From assembly GCA_001592805.2 (NCBI GenBank), contig CP051139.1, positions 4,340,001 through 4,404,000 of the forward strand: a stretch of 64,000 bases of DNA. Direction: 5' to 3'. The notes under the pieces are model-generated. The model was given only the letters and a program-made list of their open reading frames with translations, did not search any database and was not told the DNA's origin. This stretch comes from Peltaster fructicola. Its lineage: Eukaryota; Ascomycota; Dothideomycetes. The position numbers and the translations under genes were made by a program. This document shows, piece by piece, positions 10,176 to 21,548 of the stretch (positions are counted from its first letter, which is position 1; every line of letters starts with the position of its first letter).

Positions 10176-11708
10176 ATGCACGAGATCATCACTCTGCAAT
10201 TTGGCCAACAAGCAAACTATCTAGGCACACACTACTGGAACACACAAGAGTCATATTTCACATACGACACGCAGGAAGAGACACCTGTTGATCATGATCG
10301 CTCTTTTCGTCCTGGCGTTGGTGCCGATGGCGCTGATACATACACACCTAGGGCGCTCATCTACGATCTAAAAGGCGCGTTTGGTACACTTCGGAGAGAG
10401 AACGAGCTCTATCAGCTACAAAATCAGCCAGATCCAGTACAGCAGAATGCTTGGGGACGTGATGCATTCACCATACGCTTGCCTCCAGTGTCTGAGAGTC
10501 CCTATCAGCAAGCACTCAATGCAGGCACATCACTACCACAATTGACAAGCGAGACTGTACGATTCTGGTCGGATTATAATCATGTCTACTTCCACCCACG
10601 TAGCCTGGTACAGCTCAACGAGTATGAGCTCAACAGCTCACTCATGCCTTTCGAACATCACGAGACTGGTGAAGACCTGTTCAACAACCTCGATCGAGAG
10701 TATGACATCCTCGACAGAGATCTCCGCCCATTCCTGGAAGAATGTGATCAGCTGCAAGGCATTCAAGTGTTGAGCAGTAGCACAGATGCTTGGGGAGGAT
10801 TCACTTCGAGGTACATCGAGAGGATTGCTGATGAGCTTGGTAAGGGTGCATATTGGCTCTTCACTCTCGAGGATAACTCTCCTGCTCCTCGACAGACGGC
10901 TTTGACCAGACTAGCCGACATCGCACGGACGATGGCATCAACGAGCGAGAACCTCAGCTTACATGTGCCGTTGCAGTCAGTGCCTGGAGCGACGCCAGCA
11001 TACCTTCACCTGGACACAAAGAGCCTCTGGCACACCAGTGCATTGCAAGCCACTATCGTCGAGACCATAACATTGCCTGCACGTCTAAAGCTCGACAATG
11101 TCCAACATGCTACCTTCCATGAGATTGAAGCTGTTCTGAACACTGACAATCATCGCCCTCTGGCTGCAGCATCGATCAGCTTCACGCAAGCAAGCCAGCG
11201 AACATCACAACCGGGCACATACGATCATCGCATGATGAATGGCCTTTCTCATGAGGAAGTGCTTGATACTGATCAGCCACTGGACATTGACATGTTTCCA
11301 AGCACATCAGCAAGCCTGACTGGTACTTCAAGAGCCTCGCCATCCTCTGCCAGGCTCTTTGCAAGATATGCTGCTACACGAGACGTGGAAGACGATGACG
11401 CGGACCCGGATGACACTCAAACCACAAGGCTTGACACCAGGACTCTCGGGCGCCGCATATCAATACTTCTGCCTATGCTGAAGTCGTTTCCTCAGATCGT
11501 AGACGTGGGTTCAGCAGAGAAGATTGCGTGCCAGGCTGCTGTCACTTCTTCGGAGAGAGTGTCGAACCGTGTAAGGTATATGGCGCATCTGACGAGAGCT
11601 GTGCTCCCCGTCGACGAGCGCGAGGCTTTATACGATACTCTGAGCACTCTGGCAGAAGAATATGAGGAATCAATGGGATTTAGTGATGCAAGCGACGATG
11701 ACGATTGA
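10176..11708 (+). CDS. dml1: Misato/DML1-like tubulin-related protein
   Basis: Single-exon gene of 510 residues. The start MHEIITLQFGQQANYLGTHYWN is the classical Misato segment II-like N-terminus, matching the tubulin GQxGNQ region in a degenerate form (QFGQQANYLGTHYW). The tubulin-like core continues through GTLRREN, WSDYNHVYFHPRS and the central FTSRYIERIADELG. Yeast DML1 is essential and is needed for partitioning of mitochondria and mitochondrial DNA; the protein acts at or near mitochondria in the cytosol. The C-terminal 100 residues are acidic and end EESMGFSDASDDDD. It lies immediately after the phosphate carrier on the same strand, which is a shared mitochondrial theme but probably chance. 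Confidence 0.92.
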   Translation: MHEIITLQFGQQANYLGTHYWNTQESYFTYDTQEETPVDHDRSFRPGVGADGADTYTPRALIYDLKGAFGTLRRENELYQLQNQPDPVQQNAWGRDAFTIRLPPVSESPYQQALNAGTSLPQLTSETVRFWSDYNHVYFHPRSLVQLNEYELNSSLMPFEHHETGEDLFNNLDREYDILDRDLRPFLEECDQLQGIQVLSSSTDAWGGFTSRYIERIADELGKGAYWLFTLEDNSPAPRQTALTRLADIARTMASTSENLSLHVPLQSVPGATPAYLHLDTKSLWHTSALQATIVETITLPARLKLDNVQHATFHEIEAVLNTDNHRPLAAASISFTQASQRTSQPGTYDHRMMNGLSHEEVLDTDQPLDIDMFPSTSASLTGTSRASPSSARLFARYAATRDVEDDDADPDDTQTTRLDTRTLGRRISILLPMLKSFPQIVDVGSAEKIACQAAVTSSERVSNRVRYMAHLTRAVLPVDEREALYDTLSTLAEEYEESMGFSDASDDDD

Positions 11709-12587
11709 TCGAGTTGAAGCTCGCATAAACTCCACATTCGCGAGCGATCTCCTCCACGTACCTTCTCACCACATGGCATCTGGGGCTTTTTGGGGATCTA
11801 GCACTATTTACATGACAACTACATTCTTCAACAACAGTCTGGACCAAGCTAGACCAGGGAGCGATCTACTCACTGGCCATCATGGCTCATGAAGAAACTC
11901 CAGGGTATAATCTCCTCCACTTTCCCGACACGCCAAGGTGCTAAGGTTCAACTACTCGATTGATGTTTGCACCTTCGAACGAGTACAACAGTGCACCAAT
12001 ATACAAGCTGACCCGATCACAAGATGGGAAACCATCACAGGCTCAGCTGTGAAAGGTGGTGTCGCCTCTTGGCAAGCTGGGTAGTTCGTCTGTGTCCACG
12101 AAATACATGCTCTAGCATGGATGCTCAATCCATCAACAAGCGTGGAACCCTGCAGACATGCAAAGCTACATAAAGGTGTCGCACTGAATTGCGAACATGA
12201 GTAGCACGAACTTGCGATTCTCCAACAAGAGTCTGCTGTACTGAGCCTTCGAAGCGACAGGTGCGCCTGCCTCTATGGAGCAATTGTAACACGTTTGGCA
12301 CATCTCCACCTCGTTATACACCACAGTCGAAGGTTCTCCAACACAACTATGGACTAAACTCCGTGATATTCAGCCTCGCGATGTGGAGATCTGCATGCCC
12401 GATTGTAGCACTGCAGCATGCTATACTGCACAGGCATAGCTCTTGGGACCGCGGAGAGTGGTTCTGGAACAGTTCGCTGGATACTTATATCTCGTCCATC
12501 CCGGGTTTCCTTGTTGCTCTTCCTAACGGATACGGTCATTGCTAACCCTGTCGAAATCGCTGTCTACCCTCACATTTTTCGACAACA
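11709..12587. other. Gene-free stretch upstream of the sugar transporter
   Basis: An 879-base interval with no frame that looks coding, no tRNA and no clear repeat. The right part is the transporter promoter. A long upstream interval is usual for nutrient-regulated transporters, but I did not find a binding site I would defend. Confidence 0.45.
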
Positions 12588-14500
12588 ATGGCGCCTGCAC
12601 TTGCAGCCACCGCTGACATCGAGCGAATTGAAGCTCCAGTCACAGTCAAGGCTTACTTGATGTGCGCTTTTGCTTCCTTCGGAGGCATCTTCTTTGGCTA
12701 TGATATCGGATACATCTCAAGTGTGTTCGGTATGAAGTACTTCATCCACACCTTCACCGGACTCGACTGTGAGCATTAATCCTTGGACCGAAGTCTGCTT
12801 GTACTGACATCTGCGCAGACCCACCAGCGACTCCAGCTGCTGACTTTGTCCTTTCTACGCCCGACATCTCGCTGATCACATCTATCATGTCTGCTGGGAC
12901 ATTCTTTGGTGCTATCCTTGCCGGAGACCTAGCAGACTTTATCGGAAGACGATGGACCATCATACTCGGCTGTCTCATCTTCATGTTCGGTATCATCCTC
13001 CAGGTTGCATCTTCAAGCATCGGTCTCCTTGCAGCTGGACGATTCTTCTCAGGCTGGGGAGTCGGCTTCGAATCTGCTATCGTTATACTCTTCATGAGTG
13101 AGATTGCTCCTCGCAAGATCCGAGGTGCTCTGGTCAGTGGATATCAGTTTTGTATCACTCTGGGTCTCTTGTTGGCATCTTGCATCGACTACGCTACTCA
13201 GAATCGCCTCGACAGTGGTTCTTACCGCATTCCGATTGCCATCCAATTCTTGTGGGCTATCATCCTTGCTGGTGGAATTGCGTAAGTTTGAGCGGTCTGT
13301 GAGTAGACTCGCAGGACTGACATTGAGATAGATGGCTTCCGGAATCTCCCCGATACTTCGTCAAGCGTGGCAACATCGATGGAGCGATAAAGTCGCTTTC
13401 CAATATTCGAGGCCAGCCAGCAGATTCTGAGTTTGTCCAGACAGAGCTGACCGAAATCATCGCCAACCACGAATATGAGCTTCAGGTCGTTCCACAGGGT
13501 AGCTACTTCGCAAGCTGGGCCAACTGCTTCAAGGGGTCCATCTGGAAGACATCATCTAACCTTCGTCGAACTATCCTTGGTACTTCTCTGCAGATGATGC
13601 AGCAGTGGACCGGTGTCAAGTATGGCAGCAACAAGTCGCATCGAGCACACAGCTAACATGCCTTTAGCTTCATCTTCTACTTCGGAACCGTCTTCTTTAC
13701 TCAGCTCGGCACGATCAGCAACCCATTCTTGATCAGCTTGATTACCACTCTGGTCAATGTTTGTGCCACTCCTATCTCGTTCTGGGCTATTGAGCGTTTT
13801 GGACGTCGTCCTTTGCTGATTTACGGTGCGCTGGGCATGCTCGTGAGTTACACTGGCTGCTTTCTTGACCACTGCTGACTTTCAAGATCTGCCAATTCAT
13901 CACTGCCATCATCGGCACTGTCGTTGACACAAGCAACCAATCTGCAACTCAGGCTGAGATCGCTCTGATATGTCTGTCCATTGCATTCTTCGCTTCCACC
14001 TGGGGACCAGCAGCGTGGGTCGTCATTGGCGAGACATTTCCTCTGCCCATTCGATCTCGCGGTATTGGTCTATCAACAGCTTCCAACTGGCTGTGGAACG
14101 TGAGTGATATTGCGCACAATTTGACGCAAGACACTGACAACCCGTAGTGCATCCTCGCAGTCATCAGTCCCTACTTTGTCGGTAAGCAGTACGGTAACCT
14201 TGGACCAAAGGTCTTCTACATCTGGGGTGGCCTCTGTACCTGCGCTATGGTCTACGCATACTTTATCGTCCCAGAATCCCGGGTAAGAATCGTACTCACG
14301 CTGCCGTGGATTCGTGCTAATATCACTTGCAGGGATTGTCCTTGGAACAAGTCGACAAGATGCTCGAGGAGACCAACCCACGCAACTCTTCTAAGTGGAA
14401 GCCGACATCTACATTTGCTTCTGAGATGGGCATGACCGCAGACGGTCATCTAAAGGAAGAGATCATCGTGGACATCGAGCGCAAGGGAAGCATTCACTAG
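12588..14500 (+). CDS. MFS sugar (hexose) transporter
   Basis: Plasma-membrane hexose/proton symporter or facilitator of the sugar porter family. Seven exons: 12588-12768, 12819-13281, 13332-13619, 13668-13842, 13887-14099, 14148-14282, 14333-14500, all GT/AG, giving 540 residues. Twelve membrane segments are expected. Motifs in order: FFGYDIGYISSVFG in helix 1, DFIGRRW loop 2-3, a loop 4-5 segment APRKIRGALVSGYQ, WLPESPRYFVKRG after helix 6, QQWTGVNFIFYFG in helix 7, ERFGRRPLL, the helix 10 segment WGPAAWVVIGETFPLPIRSRG, and PESRGLSLEQVD at the end of helix 12. The QQWTGVNFIFYF segment and the PESRGLSLEQVD end favour a glucose/hexose type over quinate or lactose types, but the substrate is inferred. 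It is tail-to-tail with the dehydrogenase gene, 42 bases apart. Confidence 0.93.
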
Positions 14501-14542
14501 AGGTCGAAGGCAGCATACCGTCATTAAGCTGTAATCTAACAA

Positions 14543-15637
14543 TCAATATCCTCGCCGCCTGTCAACAACATTGACAAGCTTCTCTCCTGCGTCTCTTCGC
14601 TGCAAGTTCAATTCTAGCACCTGGAATGAACGCTCAAAGTATGCTTCCGTAGCACCACTGACATGAGGCGTGATGGTGACATTTGGCAGATCCCAAAGCT
14701 CGCTCGTCTCAGGCAGAGGTTCTGGATCGGTCACATCTAGAGCAGCGCCACTGAGCAGACCATCCTTCAGAGCAGAGATCATCTCTGTCTGATTGATAAT
14801 AGCACCTCGGGCAATGTTCGAGATGAATGCTGGTTTCTTGCCTCCTTGCGACAGACTCTCGAATTCTGTCTTGCCTAAGAAGTGCTGAGTCTGTGGCGTC
14901 AACGGCACAGACACGACAAGCCAGTCGATGTCTTGAGCGAGGAAGTGGTTGAGCGACTTCTTGTCCAGTCCACTGTACCATTCTGTAGGATACTCGCCAT
15001 CAGCATCTCCTGTGCCAGGCACAATGAAGCCGGTATCACGTCTCGACTCCTGCGACTCCTTGGGAGTTGCAGTGTAAGCCAACACTTCCATACCTAGTGC
15101 ATTTGCAAGACGTCCAACTTGTCGGCCAATCGATCCATATCCCAGGATACCAATCCTCTGGCCGGCCTTGTCACGGACGGGAGGATACTGGCCACCAGTC
15201 GGACCCTTCCATTGATGCTTGTCCTGCAAGTCGTAGAGCTTTCGCATATGATGTGACTGTGCCAGGCCAGTCAAGATGACCCATTCTGCGATCTGAGGCC
15301 CATGGATACCAGTGCTTGTGGTAATCGTAATGTCTGTGTCCGTATAGAGAGGATGATCATGGATCTGATTGCTTCCTGCTGACGACAAGTGCACCAGACT
15401 CAAATTTGGTGCATCTTGCTTCGGATTGGCCGGTAGTGCTCTGAATGTTGCGAGTACTGATACCTGCTTCCACAACTCGTTCGAGATCTTGTCTGCGACT
15501 TCTACTGCCGATGGGAACCAAGTGACTTGTACAGTCTTGATCTCAAGGTGTGGAAACTTCTTACTTAGTCTAGTCACGATCGCGTCTGGCACTGGCACTG
15601 GCAGTGCGATCAGCAAGACTGCTGGACCTCCTCCCAT
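14543..15637 (-). CDS. D-isomer-specific 2-hydroxyacid dehydrogenase
   Basis: NAD(P)-dependent oxidoreductase interconverting D-2-hydroxyacids and 2-oxoacids. A single exon starting at MGGGPAVLL gives 364 residues; an upstream in-frame TTG is not a plausible start. The Rossmann motif is GILGYGSIGRQVGR in the middle of the protein. The catalytic set is visible as Arg in NIARGAII, Glu in VTDPEPLPE and His in ITPHVSGATE. Position and motif set match the glyoxylate/hydroxypyruvate-reductase-like fungal group (GyaR-like), rather than formate or phosphoglycerate dehydrogenases, but the substrate cannot be fixed. Its stop is 42 bases from the stop of the sugar transporter on the other strand. Confidence 0.9.
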   Translation of the reverse strand: MGGGPAVLLIALPVPVPDAIVTRLSKKFPHLEIKTVQVTWFPSAVEVADKISNELWKQVSVLATFRALPANPKQDAPNLSLVHLSSAGSNQIHDHPLYTDTDITITTSTGIHGPQIAEWVILTGLAQSHHMRKLYDLQDKHQWKGPTGGQYPPVRDKAGQRIGILGYGSIGRQVGRLANALGMEVLAYTATPKESQESRRDTGFIVPGTGDADGEYPTEWYSGLDKKSLNHFLAQDIDWLVVSVPLTPQTQHFLGKTEFESLSQGGKKPAFISNIARGAIINQTEMISALKDGLLSGAALDVTDPEPLPETSELWDLPNVTITPHVSGATEAYFERSFQVLELNLQRRDAGEKLVNVVDRRRGY

Positions 15638-15959
15638 GATGGTTGTGAGGCTGGACAAAAGATGGAGTGGTTATCGATGGTGAGACGGGATGAACAGTAA
15701 GAAAGAGCGGTCGATTGTCATGCCATCGACATGCTTACCTCATATCGTTCGATCGAAGTCCTCATTGAGTGAGCAGCAGTGCCGAGCTCCGCTGATAGCA
15801 ATGTCGTGATTTGAGTTGAAGGATTGGGAGATGCAATGGACAAATAACTGGTATAATGATTTTCTGCACATCTAGGCGCTTGTAACACTCGAACTATCAT
15901 ACAGTCGAGGACGGTGCTTCGATTGCTTTACAGCATGCCGCCCTCCAGACTTCATTTCA
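15638..15959. other. Dehydrogenase promoter and PWWP gene 3' flank
   Basis: A 322-base interval between two minus-strand genes. It must hold the dehydrogenase promoter and the PWWP gene terminator. No other feature is seen. Confidence 0.5.
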
Positions 15960-17701
15960 TCATGCGGACGCTTCAACAGTCTCCGCCGCAGGAGCATCTG
16001 TAGTCTCCTTTGCAGCCTCGCCATCAGCACCAGACTTGGTATCCTCTGTCGTCGTCTCCTTCTTCAGCTCCGATGTATCGACCTTCTCGACCTTCTTGTC
16101 AATTTCGTCGGCCTGCTCTTCAGCCTTCTCTGGCTCGACTTCTTCCTTTGACTTCGAGTCTCCATTGGTTGTTGTAGTCTTCTCTTCAGCAGGCTTGGAC
16201 GCAACCTCGCCATTAGCTTCCATGCGCTTGTTCCATGCTTCGAGCATTGTCTGGCTGCGTTTCTTGAACTGGTACTCGTCATCCTTTGGTACCGTGTTCA
16301 GCTTGATGATGGCCTTGAGCACCTTGTGAATCTTGGTTGTTCGGATGATAGCTGGCTCCAAATCCTCATAGCTCTCAAGGTTGACGAAAAACTCGTTCAT
16401 GCCAGTCATTTCGTCCTCCTTCGGTGCTGCGTCGCTGCTGAGGAAAGCCTTCTGTAGGCGGTGTCGAAGATAGAGCACATGCTTCTCACGCGCTTGTAGT
16501 TTCTCTGCTTCAGTCATCTCTGGCTTCTGCTCGGTAGTGTCTGGATCTGCCTTTGGTGCCGCAACCTTTTTCTTTGGCTTGCTGACCGAGTCTTTCTTCG
16601 AAGACTCTCCGTTAGTCTTTGGCGCATTGAGCTTGGTGATCTTTGGTGTCTTCTTAGCCTGTTGGGAGTCAGTATACACCATGGATCATCATGGCAAGAC
16701 GCACCTTTGGCTCATCGTCGCCCTCTGTGGCATCCTTCTTGCGCTTCTTCGATGACTTCGGCGCATCGGCGTCCGCCATCTCTACATCTTCATCACCGCC
16801 CTTGCTCTTTCGTGCCTTCTTCTCCTTCGTTGCAGCATCTTTCTCAGCCTTTGCGGCGGCCTTCTCAGCAGCCTCAGCCTCGCGTTGTCGCTGTTCCGAC
16901 TCCCAAACGGCAGTTTCTTCCTGGAACTGTTGCAGCAAGTTTTTGAAGTAGTCGAGATCTGGATGCTCGACGGCAAGGTCGTAGGCGGCGCTCAAGGATT
17001 TGCTGAGCTTCGAGGTTTTGGACTTACATTCTTCTGGGTCGAGCTTGCTGAGGGATGTGTTAGGCATCCAGGCGCTGCAGACTGGTCAGAAAGTGAACGA
17101 GCTGTTACGTTCGTGCGACTTACAACTCGTTGGTACCTAAGAACATGATGGGATAAGTGCGATCTTTGGCATTCTTGCCGCCATCTTGGTAGTCCTCACG
17201 CAGCGAGCCATCGGCGCGCTCAGTGCTGACAGGACGAGTTGCCAACAATGTCTCTGGCAGCATCTGTTCATCCGCAATGATAGCAGGCCAGTTTGGGTAA
17301 CCCTTAAGTCGCGCCCAATAGTAGTCACCTGGCTTGCAGTCCAAATTGAGTGTAGTCATCGACTTCTTCCTATTGAGCTTCTTCGACTTGTGCTCTGGAA
17401 CACCTGATGACGACTTTCGCTTTTTGTCCTTGCTTCCTGCTGTGCCGTTCTCTTCAGTGGCTGCCTCGACAGCCTCGGCAGTCCCATCACCGTCTGGAGC
17501 ATTCACTTCTGCAGTCACTACAGCGCCAGCGTCCTCGTCGTCCTCTTTTGCAGCTGGAGCATCGCCATTGGCTTGTGCTTGCTCTGTGAGCTTGTCGGTC
17601 TGCAGTGGGTCAGTCACGCCATCCACCACCACGCGCGTGCTTCGCTGCCAACATACCTCATGATGCTCCAGAGGAGCAGCCGACTGCGCAGTGTCTGCCA
17701 T
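15960..17701 (-). CDS. PWWP-domain chromatin reader with LEDGF-like domain
   Basis: Nuclear protein of 529 residues. Exons 17701-17657, 17599-17124, 17074-16705 and 16658-15960. The first intron is 57 bases, a multiple of three without a stop, so a naive reading would insert 19 residues. A PWWP domain lies at about 104-190 (GDYYWARLKGYPNWPAII, later PIMFLGTNEFAWM); in this family it binds methylated H3K36 nucleosomes. A coiled, charged middle (about 215-300) carries basic nuclear-localisation-like runs such as KSSKKRKKD. About residues 345-445 form a helical domain (LRHRLQKAFL, FFVNLESYEDLEPAIIRT, KVLKAIIKL, SQTMLEAWNKRM) resembling the TFIIS-N/integrase-binding domain of LEDGF and HDGF2. The tail is acidic and low complexity. 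This order copies animal LEDGF/HDGF2; a transcription-elongation role is inferred. Confidence 0.88.
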
Positions 17702-19750
17702 AGCGAATGGCGCTCAGATACAGTTCTCGTCGAGGTCGCGTTTATGGTCAAAGAGTGAACACGCGGCAACGCGTGATTGTGATGCTGAAATGAGGTGAAT
17801 GGAAGTGATGGAAGGTAGAGCTAGTTGATGAAGCGACTACTCGAGCGAGCGATGCTTCACGAGCTCGTGGCAGAGAGAAAGAGATGGATGAATAAATTGT
17901 GGAGGGAGAGGGAAAGCAGCGTCGTAAAAGAGCTGGCTTGGCTTAAAAGCTATGCCGCGTCCGTGCACATGCGAGTGACTTTGGTGACAGTCAAGACGCG
18001 TGCCGGCCAGTCAATCGTTCACTTCCTCCTATGCTCATCCTATGCTCCTCCTACACCTTCCACGAAACACCGGATAGCCCAAGCGAGGGCGTGGCTCGCA
18101 TGCTCCACATGCTGACCTGATCAACACAGGATGTGGAGTTCAATCGGATGACCTGGCTACGCGAAAGCGTGTCTTTTCGAGGATCGCCAGACAGACAATC
18201 CGAAGAGACCTCAGTCATGCATGACCGAGCCCACGCAGTTCATACTGCTGGACAGGCAGTTAGACACGAACTGTTGAAGTTCGTTTACACACACCGAGTC
18301 AGTGTGCTCATGGTCGAGCGATAAGCCTTCCGATTGACGTGTCGCCCAAGGCTCTTATCTCGTCGCTGCATGACCTCCTTCCTGCTAGTTGACTCGACGT
18401 CTTCGTGTTGAAAGTTCGTGGTTACGATCTTGTAGTCTTTAGTACTTCGGTCGTGGCGCTGAGGGCCTGATCGTCTCGCAACATGTGGCGGAGACTCAGA
18501 AGCTCACGTGATCTGTACATCAGCCTTCAAGATGCATAGCAGCATTTGTGCATGCGATCTCTCGTGGTATGAGCGATGGGTTGCAGCCCGCATGTTGAAA
18601 GCAGGTCTGCGCTCCTTCAGATACCATGCTTACGAACCGCGCGAGCTCTCCAAGATGGCACCAAGACATCCTGCGTAGCGAAGTCACTACGTTCGATTGC
18701 TGTTATGCACAGTATGTTATCGTGACACCATGTCGTGCTGGAGCTTACCTGTTCCTCTAGTAACCCATCTCCGCAGCAGTGTCGCCACGGTGAGGCGTCG
18801 CTGACACCCATACGAGAGAGACGGAAAGCATTTCAGTGGCACTCGTTCCTTGGACAAAGGATGGTAGTGTTTCAACCCATCGTTACACTCCAATGCCTCG
18901 ACCTCTCCGTGGAGCATGACAGATTATCCTTGCTCTTGCATGTGCCGTCAAGCTACCCGCAAGTGATGTTAGACCTCGCAGACACGATGCATCCTCTTGC
19001 TTGTAACACTAGCAGCAGTCTCTTTCCCAAGCATGGCTTATGCATAGATCGATTGCTCCAGGGGTGTGTCGAGCTTTCGATAGCGTCGTAATGTCGATTC
19101 AAGAACACCTTACTGTAGCTGGACTCCCAGGAACTTCCGAGTGAGGGAGACTGTTTGGCGCAATTGCTGTCGTATGGCTTGAGATGCGGGTGGGACGTGA
19201 GGTCACTAATCAGCACGCTCACTGAGTGAAGGTACCGTAGAGATCATCATGCCAATTTGAAAGCATGAGCTGGAGGTGTAGCAGTCTTTCAGATGGGCAC
19301 TAACCCGCTTTGGCGCTAACAACAACATCTTTAGCAGCAGCAGTGTCATATTCTGCAGACTTACTAGAAGTTCTTCAAGACTCTGTGTAAAAGATCATCT
19401 TATGTGTCTCGCACCTGGCACCATGATCAGTGCACAAACCAGAGCTCCATATCTGAAAAGAAGCTGTTCGTCACGACAACAAGACCAGGCACAATCGTTG
19501 CAGATTCAGACTGCAATCTCGACAGGCCACGATCACGGTCATTGACAGTGTAACAAGCAACACACCCTATCAATGGAATAGACACGTACAACGAGCTACG
19601 TACTATTCACTTTTTTTTTCTGGTTTTCTGCGACACATATACTCCGACCTTCCTCCATCATTGTGTCAGACACTTCATTACCTTCGACTTCCAGATCCCG
19701 AACGAAAAGAGAGAGAATAAGAAAACAGTTGTGAGATGCAGACCCGACTG
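17702..19750. other. 2-kb gene-free region
   Basis: The left end is the PWWP gene promoter; the right end is the 3' flank of the zinc-finger gene and holds a 10-base T run near 19609. Open frames of up to about 120 residues occur but show no family motif, no splice support and no codon bias. I see no tRNA. A non-coding RNA gene cannot be excluded. Confidence 0.45.
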
Positions 19751-21078
19751 TTACAGCATGCTTTCGAAGGTGTCTCGGCATAGTCTGCTTTCGAAGGAGC
19801 CTTTGCATAACCTGGCGAACACTGAACAGCTTGCTTTGTGCCTGTTGAAGTTGTCCGATCGCGAGAAGTCCTTGCCACATGGGCAGATGTATGGTTTATG
19901 CCTCGTGTGCTTGGAAGCATAATGACGCCGGAGACCTTTCACATCTGCGAGCAGACGAGAACAGACCGGACAACGGTGCTTCTGCTTCGGCTTGCTGGTC
20001 GACGTCTTAGTGGATGCCAAAGATAGCCGCCTGACGCTTGGAACTTGCACCTCAAGACTTACACCACCACTCATGGTGGTCGTCAGACTAGCATGGTCTT
20101 GAGAGCCCTGTGGACTGGCCTGGGAAGACATGGCCATGCTCATATCACCCGTATCGAAGCTCCAAGCAGACGGAGTATTCGCAAGGTCCAGTCCTCCCTG
20201 GAAATCGGAACCTGCACCAAAGGAGCACTCGCACTCCTGGCTGGTGACTGCCGGATCGACGTGTAACTCTGGCCCATGACCTGCAGAGATGGCGTCCTCG
20301 CTGCTATCCATGGTGGTGTCCAGCCAGTCCAGCCAGTCCAGCGTCTTGCTATGCGAGTCGACTGCCCTGCATGGCTTCACGCCAACTTGCGATTCGTCTT
20401 CCAACACGTCGGCCCGGTTTTGCCACGACGAGAGTTGACGGAATGCTGGTGCAGCACTATCAGGTGAGGAGCTCCTGAAAGGGTCGTGATGTGATGCGTC
20501 CTGGATAGCCTGCTGACTGTACGAAGCATGGCCATCAATGCCTAATTGCAGTAAGTGTTTGTCCCATTCTTGTCATGCTTGTCTACTCACCTTCCATCGT
20601 CAGCATATGTTGGGAGGTTGATGTCGAGGAGCGTCCTTCGCAAGACATGTGCGACACATTGGCGTTGTCGCACATATTGTATCCTGCTAAGGCCATATCC
20701 TCATCCGTTATGTCGTTCGAGAACACAGAGCCTTCGTATGCTTGTTTTCCATGACTCTGCTGGACTGACACTTGCATGTCGTTTCTCGCTGTGTAACCAA
20801 CGACGCCATGGGCGTTGTCGAAGAACACGGAACTGTTGTGCCCTATGGCTAATGGCTGACCATAGTCTCCATTACCCACAGGGCTGCTAGAGATATGTCA
20901 GCCAACATACGCTCGTATCAGTAGTAGTCAAGGCCTACCTGTCAAGCCTGCGGGGGCACCAATTACTATTGACTTTAGCACGGCTATCGCAGACCCTTGA
21001 GCTGTGGTCGGATTCACGGTCGTTGTCGAAACGATGGTCTTCTGGATTGAAGAGGCTGCTACAGCGGTTCATGATCAT
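19751..21078 (-). CDS. C2H2-type zinc-finger transcription factor, first of two
   Basis: Exons 21078-20939, 20886-20591 and 20541-19751 give 408 residues. Each junction keeps frame (GTAGGC...CTAG and GTGAGT...TTAG introns). Most of the protein is polar and disordered, as in fungal regulators. Two zinc fingers lie near the C-terminus: residues about 336-357 (CPVC, then HYASKH) and about 365-384, the latter with spacing C-P-C and H-x3-C (CPCGKDFSRSDNFNRHKASC), so it is a C2HC variant. A short tandem sequence encodes DWLDWLD. An alternative start two codons later exists, and a possible further intron in the leader (GTAAAC near 21137 to CACAG near 21093) means an upstream exon is possible. Regulatory target unknown. 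Confidence 0.75.
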
Positions 21079-21548
21079 CAGTATCTGTGTGAAACAAGAG
21101 AGGTAAAGTTCAGCAGCTCAGGAAGTACGTCTTTCATGTTTACTTCGCTGAGGAGAAGGAGAGGGCGAATGAGGACCCTATAGCGTCACGGTGTGCCTTG
21201 TGGCGATGCTAAGGCAATACAACGCCTTGATTTGGCACTTACGCACACCGGTGCACCCTCAATCTCCTCAGCGATCAAAGAGCCTTGCGGACCAAGAGCC
21301 CTCCAAATCAACAGCCTTGCGAACCACCAGCCTTGGAAGAGGCTGCCGTCAGACACATCAATGGTTTGAAGGCACAGCACGAGTATAGCATCGTACTTCC
21401 AGACCACAGAGATCATCATGGCTCTACACTATCACCTTATCGCCGTAACAGCTGTCACAAGAAGAGCAGATATGATTGCTGGAGTAAGGCTGAGCTGAGG
21501 TACAATACAAGCTACATGCGGGATCCATGAGGCCTATCTGAAACAAAG
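21079..21548. other. Interval between the two zinc-finger genes
   Basis: A 470-base interval serving as promoter and leader for the left gene and 3' flank of the right one. On the minus strand a pyrimidine-rich tract ending CACAG at about 21093 looks like a 3' splice site and could mark a 5' leader intron. No other coding signal is seen. Confidence 0.4.

Noticed and set aside
18735-19091. 118-codon open frame in the 2-kb gene-free region
   Set aside because: No motif, no splice partner, composition like random sequence.
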